Part shown: one piece after another, positions 57,274 through 64,000 of the stretch
Position numbering within the stretch: position 1 is the stretch's first letter
How the letters are laid out: the number at the start of each line of letters is the position of its first letter
Source: Virgisporangium aurantiacum
GTDB taxonomy: Bacteria > Actinomycetota > Actinomycetes > Mycobacteriales > Micromonosporaceae
NCBI RefSeq assembly: GCF_016863635.1
Contig: NZ_BOPG01000045.1
Location: 186,001-250,000, forward strand
Direction: 5' to 3'
DNA length: 64,000 bases
Translations under genes and position numbers: made by a program
The notes under the pieces: generated by a model
What the model saw: only the letters and a program-made list of their open reading frames with translations
Told to the model about the DNA's origin: nothing
Database searches by the model: none

Positions 57274-58344
57274 CTAGGGCAGGTCGGCGAGGCTGTTGCG
57301 GTGGTGGGCGCCGGCCACGGCGTTCACGATGCCGAGAACGAGCGCGCCGGCGATGGCGTACAGGGCGAGCGTCAGCACCGGCGTCCCCAGTGGCGCGTCC
57401 GGGAAGTACAGGACGCGGCGCAGCAGCGTGGCGCCCGCGCCCGGCGGCAGCGCCTGCCCGAAATCACGCCAGGCGGCGGGCATCATCGGCAGGGCGGTGG
57501 CGGCGCCGCTGATCGGGGCGCCGAGCAGGAAGTAGAGCACGCCGCCGACGGCGGCTCCGGCGCTGCCGATCAGCGAGACGACGGCGCTGATCGACGCGGT
57601 CACGGCCAGGTTGACGAGTGCCAGGCTGAGCGCCAGTTCGGCGTAGTGCAGATGGTCGCCGACGCCGAACGCCCGGGCCAGCGTGGCGATGGTCGCTCCG
57701 GCGCACAGGGCATAGAGGACCAGGAACAGCACCGGAAGTTCGCCGCGTGCCCAGTTGGCGCGGTACCGGGGAACGAGCCGACCCAGTCCCACGGCACCGA
57801 TCGTGCCGACGAGGATGACCACCTGCAGCAGCACGGCGAGACCGCCTCCGGCGGAGTCGCCGGCCGGCAACGGCGTGATCTCGGTGACCCTCGGTGCGGT
57901 CGAGCCGGCCGTGGCCGACGTGACCAGAGCGGTCAGCGCGGCGGCGACCTGCGGCGACGCGGCGGTGGACTTGAGCAGCTCGACGCCGCCGGCACCGACG
58001 ACCAGGGCCCCGTAGACGTCGAGGCGTCTGATGCCGGTGACGGCCGCGTCGCGGTCGTCGTAGGAGACGAGCGTGAGCGCGTCGCCGGCCTTCTCCGACA
58101 GGGCCTCGCGCGCACCGGCGGCGCCGACAGTGTTGTCGACATAGCCGAGTGGCACGTGGTGCGGTGCGGGCGCGTGGGAGATGCTCAGCAGCGCGGAGCC
58201 GAGCAGCGTCGCGATGACGACGCCCAGCCCGGCCACCACGACCGCCCGCACCCAGAAGTGCCGCTCGCGGCGGCGTTCCGCGGCGGGCGGAAGGTCGGTG
58301 GCGGAGGTGGCATCCAGCTCGACGTCCTGGGACAACGTGCCCAT
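57274..58344 (-). CDS. Membrane protein, YhgE/Pip or ABC-2-like
   Basis: 356 residues. The N-terminal helix (about 31-53) and an external region (about 55-165) contain VPLGYVDNTVGAAGAREALSEKAGDALTLVSYDDRDAAVTGIRRLDVYGALVVG, typical of YhgE/ABC-2-like envelope proteins. About five helices follow. The stop codon TAG lies within the CTAG duplicated by the neighbouring IS701 element. The gene was therefore left intact: its last codons (SLADLP) and stop read the same before insertion. Possibly a phage-infection-protein-like or export protein; the role is unknown. Confidence 0.85.
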   Translation of the reverse strand: MGTLSQDVELDATSATDLPPAAERRRERHFWVRAVVVAGLGVVIATLLGSALLSISHAPAPHHVPLGYVDNTVGAAGAREALSEKAGDALTLVSYDDRDAAVTGIRRLDVYGALVVGAGGVELLKSTAASPQVAAALTALVTSATAGSTAPRVTEITPLPAGDSAGGGLAVLLQVVILVGTIGAVGLGRLVPRYRANWARGELPVLFLVLYALCAGATIATLARAFGVGDHLHYAELALSLALVNLAVTASISAVVSLIGSAGAAVGGVLYFLLGAPISGAATALPMMPAAWRDFGQALPPGAGATLLRRVLYFPDAPLGTPVLTLALYAIAGALVLGIVNAVAGAHHRNSLADLP

Positions 58345-58389
58345 GCCCCGACGCTGGCAGAGGAACGTTGCAATCGAGCCGATTCGCGA

Positions 58390-59790
58390 TCAACCCACGG
58401 CGGCGAGCAGTTCCCGACGGTCCGGTCCCGGCAGCGGGTAGCGCGGGGCCCGCATGCCCAGTTCGACGATCCGGTCGAGCATGCCCGGCTCGGCGTACAG
58501 GTCGGCCGGCGTGGTGAGCAGCGACGCGAGCGACTGGTACCCGCGGGCGATCGCCGGATCGGCGAGGCTGGCCGCGAACGTCGCCTTGCTGATCGCCCAC
58601 CGCTCGTCGTCGGTGTGGTAGCCGACCCCGGCGATGTCGGCGTCGATCTCCGCGAGCCGGTGCCGGTCGTACCAGACGGTCATCCGGTGCAGCGGCTCCA
58701 CCAGCGCGGTGGTCTGCTCGTCGACGCGGCGCGCCAGCTTGTCGTGGTCCTGCGGGTCCACCTCGCGGAGAACGTCGCGCAGCACCCGGGCGTGCAGCAG
58801 GCCGATCGACGTGCCGCGGCCCAGCGTCGGGTTGGTGCACGCCCAGGCGTCACCGACGGCCACCACGCCGGTCGCGACCGGTTCACCGTCCACGGCGAGG
58901 CGCCGGTACCGGTCCTCGATGCCCGCCATGACCTCGACGCCGGAGATCGGCTCACCGTCGCGCCAGTGCGCCGCCAGCGGGTACCGCGCCAGGGCGGCGT
59001 CGAACGCGTGCGGGTCGCGCAGGGCGCGCAGTGCCGCGTCGCGCTTGCTGGTGGCCAGCACCACGCTCCACGTCCCGTTGTCGGCCGGCAGCGTCAGGAC
59101 GGTCAGCGAGTCGTGGTGCTGGGCCACGTACATCCGAGGCTCGGGTGGCGCACCGCGGAAGTGCCGGCCGTAGTACACGAAGCCGGACTCCTCGCGCTCC
59201 TCGACGGGTCGGCGGGCGCCCACCGCGTCGAGCCACGCGCCGAGTGCGCTGCGCCGGCCGCCGCAGTCGACCACGAGGTCGCCGCGGACCGCCCGGCCGC
59301 CCTCGACCAGGACACCGGTGACGTGCGGCGGGCCGGACCGCTGATCCGGGTCGGACCACAGGCCGGTCACCGTGACACCGCGCCGGATCGTGACGCCCGG
59401 CGTGCGGGCGGCGACCGTGGCCAGCACCGCCTCCAGCACCGGTCGCCGCGCCGTCACCGTGTCGAACCGGCCGTCGTCCGGACGCAGCGGGCCGCGCAGC
59501 GCCTCGGGCAGCATCGCGAGCGTGTTCGTCGACAGCGCGCCGGCCGCCCGCAGTTCGGCCGGTACGTCCGGGAGGTCCGCCGCGATCTGCGCGTACCAGC
59601 GGGGCAGCATGAAGTGCGCCAGCCGGAACTGGTTGACCCCGCGCCGCTCCCAGCTGTCCCACGCCCGCGCCGGGGGAGGCGGCCCGGCCGGGTCGCGTTC
59701 CAGCACCGTGATCTCGTGCCCGTCGCGGGCGAGCAGCATGGCGGTGGACAGCCCACCGACACCCGCGCCGAGGATGATGATTCCTGCCAT
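58390..59790 (-). CDS. FAD-dependent oxidoreductase (aromatic monooxygenase-like)
   Basis: 466 residues. The dinucleotide motif is IIILGAGVGGLSTAMLLARDGHEITVLERD (about 4-33). DLVVDCGGRRSALGAWLDAVGA and the FAD motif GVVAVGDAWACTNPTLGRGTSIGLLHARVL follow. GVNQFRLAHFMLPRWYAQIAADLP echoes the GVPQSKHPHFLL segment of the enzyme at 33606, so the two are distant paralogues. ATG 59790 is preferred; the frame is open upstream to 59832. It lies 45 bases upstream of the YhgE-like gene on the same strand. Confidence 0.9.
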   Translation of the reverse strand: MAGIIILGAGVGGLSTAMLLARDGHEITVLERDPAGPPPPARAWDSWERRGVNQFRLAHFMLPRWYAQIAADLPDVPAELRAAGALSTNTLAMLPEALRGPLRPDDGRFDTVTARRPVLEAVLATVAARTPGVTIRRGVTVTGLWSDPDQRSGPPHVTGVLVEGGRAVRGDLVVDCGGRRSALGAWLDAVGARRPVEEREESGFVYYGRHFRGAPPEPRMYVAQHHDSLTVLTLPADNGTWSVVLATSKRDAALRALRDPHAFDAALARYPLAAHWRDGEPISGVEVMAGIEDRYRRLAVDGEPVATGVVAVGDAWACTNPTLGRGTSIGLLHARVLRDVLREVDPQDHDKLARRVDEQTTALVEPLHRMTVWYDRHRLAEIDADIAGVGYHTDDERWAISKATFAASLADPAIARGYQSLASLLTTPADLYAEPGMLDRIVELGMRAPRYPLPGPDRRELLAAVG

Positions 59791-59839
59791 ACCCGGAGGA
59801 TCGGCGACCGCACTGCTCACTTTCCAGGTCACCTGGTGC

Positions 59840-61846
59840 TCAATCGCCGCCCGGCAGGCCGATCTGCTTGATCTCGACGGCCCACAGCAGCTCGGTCAGC
59901 TGGTCGACGGCGCGACCGAGATGGCGCCGGTAGGTGCTGAACGGCAGGCCCAGCACCTCCGCGGCGGCCTCCTGGGTCGGTGCGGCGCGGACGAACGTGC
60001 GGTCCAGAACCCGGCTCAGCGGCTCGCCCCGGGGTTCGTCCCGGAGCCGGTCGATGGCGGTCGTGATCGCGGAGCGCAGGTCCCCGGCGTCGCCCGCGAT
60101 CCCCGACGACGCCAGCGGGTTGGTGGCGAGCCGGTCCGGGCGGCGCAGGTCCGTCAGCGCGGCCCGGACCGCGGCGGCGAAGGCGGCCCGGTCGAGGGCG
60201 GGCGGGCGCAGCAGCGACGCCGGTGGCGGGCCGGTGCCGCCCGAGTGTTCCCGCTCGTTCATCAGTTCCAGCCAGACGTCGACGGGCAGCCGGCGCCAGT
60301 CGGTGCCGTACCCGACGTGTGCGCGGCCGTCGACCTCGACCTCCACGAGGCGGGCGAACCCCAGGTAGTCGAAGACGGGTCCCCAGTACTCGTCGTCGAT
60401 GACGACGACGAACGACCAGGCCAGCGGACGGCTCACCCAGTCGACCAGCGAGGCCACCGGTCCGACCAGGTTGGCGTACAGGTCGCGCTGGTGCTCGACC
60501 CGCCCGCCGAGGAACCGCGCGACGCTGACCCGTTCGCCGGGGCGGGCCGGCCCCGCCCGGGCGACGTGTGCGAGCACCGCCCGCACGACCGGGTCGCGCT
60601 CCTCCAGCGCGGAGCCGGTGGGCAGCAGCACGATGAAGCCGTAGCCGCCGACGCCCGCGTCGGTGCGCACCACGCTGAGCGCGTCCGGCTGCTCGGCGAG
60701 CCACGCCGCGGCGAGTTCCGCGCACACCGGCCCCTCGTACCGGTCCACCAGCGCCAGGACCTCGTCGTGCTCGTCCGGCCGGGCCGTCACCACCGCGGTC
60801 GAACCGCGCGTGCGCAGCGCGTCGATGGCGGCCGTGAACGGTGCCCGGCGGTGCAGGTAGAGCAGGTGCTGGGCGCGGAGCGGGCGGTCGGCGCCGGCCG
60901 CGGTGCGCAGGCCGGTGACCGCGTGGTCGTGGACGAGGCGGTGCAGGGCCCGGTACCGCTCGGGTGAGCGCCGGTCGAACTCGGCGTCGAGCACGTCGCG
61001 GGCGAGGTCGTGCGGCGACAGCCCGTGCGGACCGCTGACGATGAACGGTCGCCGTTCGAGCCAGGCCCACACGGCGGGTGCCTCGGCGCCGACCACGTCG
61101 CGGAGCAGGTCCTCGGTCGTCACCCACGCCTTGGCGCAGGCCGCGAGGCCGGTGACGTGCGCCGGCGTCGGCGCGCCGGACAGCAGCGGGTCGAGCAGCA
61201 CGGACACGAGCGTCGGCACGTCGGCGAGGCTCCCGGGTACGACTCCGGCGCGGGCCGCGTCGGCCAGCAGCGCGATCGCCAGCGGATGCCCGCGGCCCAG
61301 CGCGGTCAGGTGCGCCCGGTCCGGGACGCCGACGCCGGCCCGGGCCAGCAGGTCGTCGCTCTCGTCCGGGCCGAACGGATCCAGCTCGTGCACGGCCAGG
61401 ACGTGGCGCCATCCCGCGTCGACCCGCCAGGCCGCGGCCGGCGGGTCGCGACCCGCCAGCACCACGATCGCGGTGACGCCGAGCGCGGGAAGGAACTCGC
61501 CGCGGATCCAGCCGTCGATCGGCGCCAGGTGCTCGTAGCCGTCGACCAGGAGGACGCCCTCGGCCGGCAGGCCCGCCCCCCGCCCGACGGCGTCCCGGAA
61601 ACCCGACGGGGACGCGTCGATCTCCCGACCGTCGATCAGCGTCGCGGTGCGTCCGGCGGCGCGGGCGCGGGCGCCGAGCTCCTGCAGCAGCGTGGTCTTG
61701 CCGATGCCACCGGGCCCGTGCACGAACAGGACGCGCTGCGGCGACCGGCCCGCTACCGCCTCGTCGAAGCACGCCACCTCGCGCCGGCGCCCGACGAAGT
61801 TGCGGTGCCGTTCGCTGTCCAGTAGCTCGCCCAGCCGTCCCGCCAC
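59840..61846 (-). CDS. ATPase-GNAT-HTH regulator-like protein
   Basis: 668 residues. An N-terminal NTPase has FVGRRREVACFDEA, Walker A HGPGGIGKTTLL (about 43-54) and a Walker-B-like VLLVDGYEHL (about 98-107). The middle (about 360-550) looks like a degenerate GNAT domain (YEGPVCAELAAAWLAEQPDALSVV, WSFVVVIDDEYWGPVFDYLGFARLVEVEVDG). A C-terminal helix-turn-helix (about 622-660) reads TQEAAAEVLGLPFSTYRRHLGRAVDQLTELLW. This three-part layout is found in actinomycetes as an uncharacterised regulator. The GTG start is 58 bases from the divergent Hsp70-WD40 gene. Confidence 0.85.
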   Translation of the reverse strand: MAGRLGELLDSERHRNFVGRRREVACFDEAVAGRSPQRVLFVHGPGGIGKTTLLQELGARARAAGRTATLIDGREIDASPSGFRDAVGRGAGLPAEGVLLVDGYEHLAPIDGWIRGEFLPALGVTAIVVLAGRDPPAAAWRVDAGWRHVLAVHELDPFGPDESDDLLARAGVGVPDRAHLTALGRGHPLAIALLADAARAGVVPGSLADVPTLVSVLLDPLLSGAPTPAHVTGLAACAKAWVTTEDLLRDVVGAEAPAVWAWLERRPFIVSGPHGLSPHDLARDVLDAEFDRRSPERYRALHRLVHDHAVTGLRTAAGADRPLRAQHLLYLHRRAPFTAAIDALRTRGSTAVVTARPDEHDEVLALVDRYEGPVCAELAAAWLAEQPDALSVVRTDAGVGGYGFIVLLPTGSALEERDPVVRAVLAHVARAGPARPGERVSVARFLGGRVEHQRDLYANLVGPVASLVDWVSRPLAWSFVVVIDDEYWGPVFDYLGFARLVEVEVDGRAHVGYGTDWRRLPVDVWLELMNEREHSGGTGPPPASLLRPPALDRAAFAAAVRAALTDLRRPDRLATNPLASSGIAGDAGDLRSAITTAIDRLRDEPRGEPLSRVLDRTFVRAAPTQEAAAEVLGLPFSTYRRHLGRAVDQLTELLWAVEIKQIGLPGGD

Positions 61847-61904
61847 GCCCGGATGGTACGCCCGGCGAGGCAACGCCACAGTCGTTCTTCCGTAGAGTGT
61901 CGGG

Positions 61905-64000
61905 ATGGCGGTCGATGGCTTCACGGTCGGCATCGACTTCGGTACCTCCACCACGGTCGCCGTGCTGGCCCGCGCCGGCGGTGCGGCCCGGCCGCTGGTG
62001 TTCGACGGCTCGGAACTGCTGCCGTCGGCGGTCTGCGTCGGGCCGGACGGGACGCTGCTGGTCGGCCGCGACGCGTTGCACGCCGCCCGATCGCATCCGG
62101 GCCGGTTCGAGCCGAACCCCAAGCGCAGCGTCGACGACGGTTCCCTCCTGCTCGGCGGCACCGAGATCGCCGTCGGCGACGTGTTCGCGGCGGTGCTCGC
62201 CCGGGTCGTCGACGAGGCCGGACGGGTGGCCGGCGAGCCGGTCCGCGCGGCGCGGCTGACCTGTCCGGCGGGGTGGGGGCCCCGGCGCCGGCAGTTGTTG
62301 ACGACGGCCGCGAACGCCGCCGGGTTGGCGTCGGTGCAACTGGTCGCCGAGCCGGTGGCGGCGGCGTCGTACTTCGTCGACGTCCTCGACGGCCGGCTGC
62401 CGACGGGTTTCTGCGCGGTGGTCTACGACTTCGGTGCGGGCACGTTCGACGCGTCCGTGGTGCGTCGCACCGTCGACGGCTTCGACGTGCTCGCCGACCG
62501 TGGCCTGCCGGACGCCGGCGGCCTGGACATCGACGCGGCGGTGGTCGCGCACCTCGGCACCGTCTATGCCGCCCGCGATCCGGAGCGGTGGGCGCGCCTC
62601 ATCCGGCCGGTGGACGGCGAGGACCGCCGCGCGTCCCAGCAACTGTGGACCGACGTGCGCGGCGCCAAGGAGATGCTGTCGCGGGCGTCGTCGACGTTCG
62701 TCCACGTGCCGCTGTTCGGCGAGGACGCGCCGCTCGGGCGGGCCGAACTGGAGACGCTGTCCCGTCCGGTGCTGGACCGCACCGTCGAGGCCACCCGGTC
62801 GGTGGTGCGCGATGCCGGCGTCGGCACGGAGGCGGTCGCGGGGGTGTTCCTCGTCGGTGGCTCGTCGCGCATGCCGTTGGCGGCGACGCTGTTGCACCGG
62901 GCGCTGGGGCTGGCGCCGACGGTCATCGAGCGTCCCGAACTCGTGGTCGCCGAGGGCGGCGTCCGTGCCCCGGAGTCGGCTGTGCTCGTCACCCAAATGC
63001 CGGAGCCCGGGCCGCGACCGGCGCCCGAGCCGCAACCGGCGGTCGAACCGCAACCGGAGCCCGAACCGCAACCGGTCCGAAAGCCCGGCCCGGCACCGGA
63101 TCCGCCCGCCGACCCGGACGCGCCGCGGAACGGCCGGTTGGGCCCGGCCTTCGCGGCGCTCGCTGTGCTGGTGCTGGTGCTGGTCGCGGTCGTCGTGGCG
63201 CTGCAGGACGATGGCGCGGATCCGTCGTCGGTGAATCCCACGGCGACCTCCGGTTCCCCGACGCAGCCCGCGAAGCCGGTCCGGCTAGCCGCGCTCGCCG
63301 GTGCCGTCGGGCCGGCGGTGTTCGCCCCGGACGGTCGCACGCTCGCCACGGCCGGACCGAACCTCGGCGTGCTCCTGTGGGATCTGGCCGACGCGGCGAA
63401 TCCCCGGCGGGTCGCGGTCATCGCGCCGGAGGTGGCGTCGGTGAACACGATGGTGTTCACTCCCGACGGCAACACGCTCGTCATCGCCGGGCAGGGCACG
63501 GAGGGGCGGGTGTACAACGTCGCCGACCGGGCCCGTCCGGTGCGGGTCGCCGCGCTCAGCGGTTACGCGCAGGGCCTGTACGACATCGCGCTGAGCCCCG
63601 ACGGGCGGACGCTGGCCACCGGGACGCTCCGCGCGGTCGCGTTGTGGGATCTGGCCGACCCGGCCCGTCCCGTGCGGATCGCCACGCTGTCCGGGCACGC
63701 CGGCGCGGTCGGCGCGGTCGCGTTCAGCGCCGACGGCACGGCGATGTTCACCGGTAGCGACGACGCCACGATCCGGTGGACCATGTCCGATCGGCGCCAG
63801 CCCGTTCCGGCGGGCAGCCTGCCCGGGTCGTCGTCCATCGCGATCTGTCCCGACGGCGGGCTGCTCGCGACCGCCGATCGCGCGCGCACCGGGACGCTCT
63901 GGAACCTGGGCGCGCCCACGCCGGCCAGGGTCGACTCGTTCGACGCCACGGGTGTCGTGTTCGCGCCGACCGGCCGGACGCTCGCGGACGTCTACAGTTC
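61905..64000 (+). CDS. Hsp70-like ATPase fused to transmembrane helix and WD40 propeller (partial)
   Basis: At least 698 codons; the frame runs off the window. Residues 1-360 form an Hsp70/DnaK-type nucleotide-binding domain: phosphate loop DFGTSTTVAVL (11-21), phosphate-2 motif YDFGAGTFDASVV and adenosine motif GVFLVGGSSRMPL. There is no substrate-binding domain. A Pro/Glu/Gln-rich linker (about 365-400, PEPQ repeats) leads to one membrane helix (about 416-434). External WD40 blades follow (from about 455; RTLATAGPNLGVLLWDLAD, GTAMFTGSDDATIRW). ATP binding inside would thus be coupled to an extracytoplasmic propeller. Confidence 0.9.
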   Translation, partial: MAVDGFTVGIDFGTSTTVAVLARAGGAARPLVFDGSELLPSAVCVGPDGTLLVGRDALHAARSHPGRFEPNPKRSVDDGSLLLGGTEIAVGDVFAAVLARVVDEAGRVAGEPVRAARLTCPAGWGPRRRQLLTTAANAAGLASVQLVAEPVAAASYFVDVLDGRLPTGFCAVVYDFGAGTFDASVVRRTVDGFDVLADRGLPDAGGLDIDAAVVAHLGTVYAARDPERWARLIRPVDGEDRRASQQLWTDVRGAKEMLSRASSTFVHVPLFGEDAPLGRAELETLSRPVLDRTVEATRSVVRDAGVGTEAVAGVFLVGGSSRMPLAATLLHRALGLAPTVIERPELVVAEGGVRAPESAVLVTQMPEPGPRPAPEPQPAVEPQPEPEPQPVRKPGPAPDPPADPDAPRNGRLGPAFAALAVLVLVLVAVVVALQDDGADPSSVNPTATSGSPTQPAKPVRLAALAGAVGPAVFAPDGRTLATAGPNLGVLLWDLADAANPRRVAVIAPEVASVNTMVFTPDGNTLVIAGQGTEGRVYNVADRARPVRVAALSGYAQGLYDIALSPDGRTLATGTLRAVALWDLADPARPVRIATLSGHAGAVGAVAFSADGTAMFTGSDDATIRWTMSDRRQPVPAGSLPGSSSIAICPDGGLLATADRARTGTLWNLGAPTPARVDSFDATGVVFAPTGRTLADVYS

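Larger units (their letters stand above)
55856..57277 (+). mobile_element. IS701-family insertion sequence with CTAG target duplication
   Basis: Perfect 18-bp terminal inverted repeats begin TACTGCTACGGCGGTTCG (55860-55877) and end as its reverse complement (57256-57273). Both are flanked by CTAG (55856-55859, 57274-57277), which fits the YTAR 4-bp target duplication of IS701 elements. The element itself is 1414 bp and carries one transposase reading frame and its frameshifted tail. Perfect ends and intact duplication suggest a recent insertion. Confidence 0.93.

Noticed and set aside
61853..63757. 634-codon open frame in another frame over the Hsp70-WD40 gene
   Set aside because: Arg/Gly-rich low-complexity shadow; the frame from 61905 has clear Hsp70, linker, membrane and WD40 features and stays open to the window end.

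Overview
This is a very GC-rich stretch (third codon positions almost all G or C) with GTG starts, dense ATGA-type stop/start overlaps and many LuxR/NarL, GntR, TetR and FtsX-type ABC modules. It reads as the chromosome of a filamentous actinomycete. Two methyl-accepting chemotaxis proteins and two sites fitting the flagellar sigma factor FliA suggest a motile, zoospore-forming type (Actinoplanes-, Dactylosporangium- or Actinosynnema-like). The genus is inference; no rRNA or tRNA gene is present to fix it.

Layout. 1-5.3 kb: end of an acyl-CoA ligase gene, FadR-type regulator, metallo-beta-lactamase-fold hydrolase, aldo/keto reductase and proteins of unknown role. 5.5-11.9 kb: membrane diguanylate cyclase, methyltransferase, large MalT/LuxR regulator, a possible sigma-like membrane protein and an acetyltransferase. 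11.8-18.7 kb: subtilisin-like protease, then a two-component system divergent from a MacB-type ABC exporter, then a secreted protein. 18.7-24.1 kb: two membrane proteins and a c-di-GMP/chemotaxis block (HDOD-EAL protein, small ORF, chemoreceptor). 24.2-32 kb: narG-narH-narJ-narI-narK, a complete respiratory nitrate reductase and transporter operon with 4-bp overlaps at most junctions. 31.9-35.1 kb: three-gene TetR operon (flavin monooxygenase, membrane protein, TetR) behind a clear palindrome. 35.1-40.8 kb: ABC-2 exporter divergent from its histidine kinase/response regulator and a WD40 protein. 40.8-46.6 kb: second chemoreceptor, a large secreted glycosidase-phosphoesterase and a small membrane protein. 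46.6-47.7 kb: FMN reductase/HxlR pair. 47.75-47.93 kb: repeat element. 48-52.2 kb: sulfonate-type uptake and desulfurisation operon. 52.3-55.8 kb: two F420-type proteins and a GntR/ABC operon. 55.86-57.27 kb: IS701-type insertion sequence. 57.3-64 kb: membrane protein, second flavin monooxygenase, ATPase-GNAT-HTH regulator, and an Hsp70-transmembrane-WD40 fusion running off the window.

The most notable signals are regulatory. (1) The sulfonate operon is preceded by a 23-codon leader ORF ending in CSCTC, with a stem-loop just after its stop and a palindrome upstream: a candidate cysteine-responsive attenuator. (2) The HDOD-EAL gene and the second chemoreceptor gene carry the same promoter-like string, CTCA-N16-GCCGATAGG, six or seven bases before a GTG, which links c-di-GMP signalling to chemotaxis and suggests leaderless mRNAs. 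(3) A 10-mer, TCCACWGTGG, recurs far above chance. (4) The IS701 copy sits exactly on the stop codon of its neighbour, and its transposase needs a -1 frameshift to reach the usual C-terminus.
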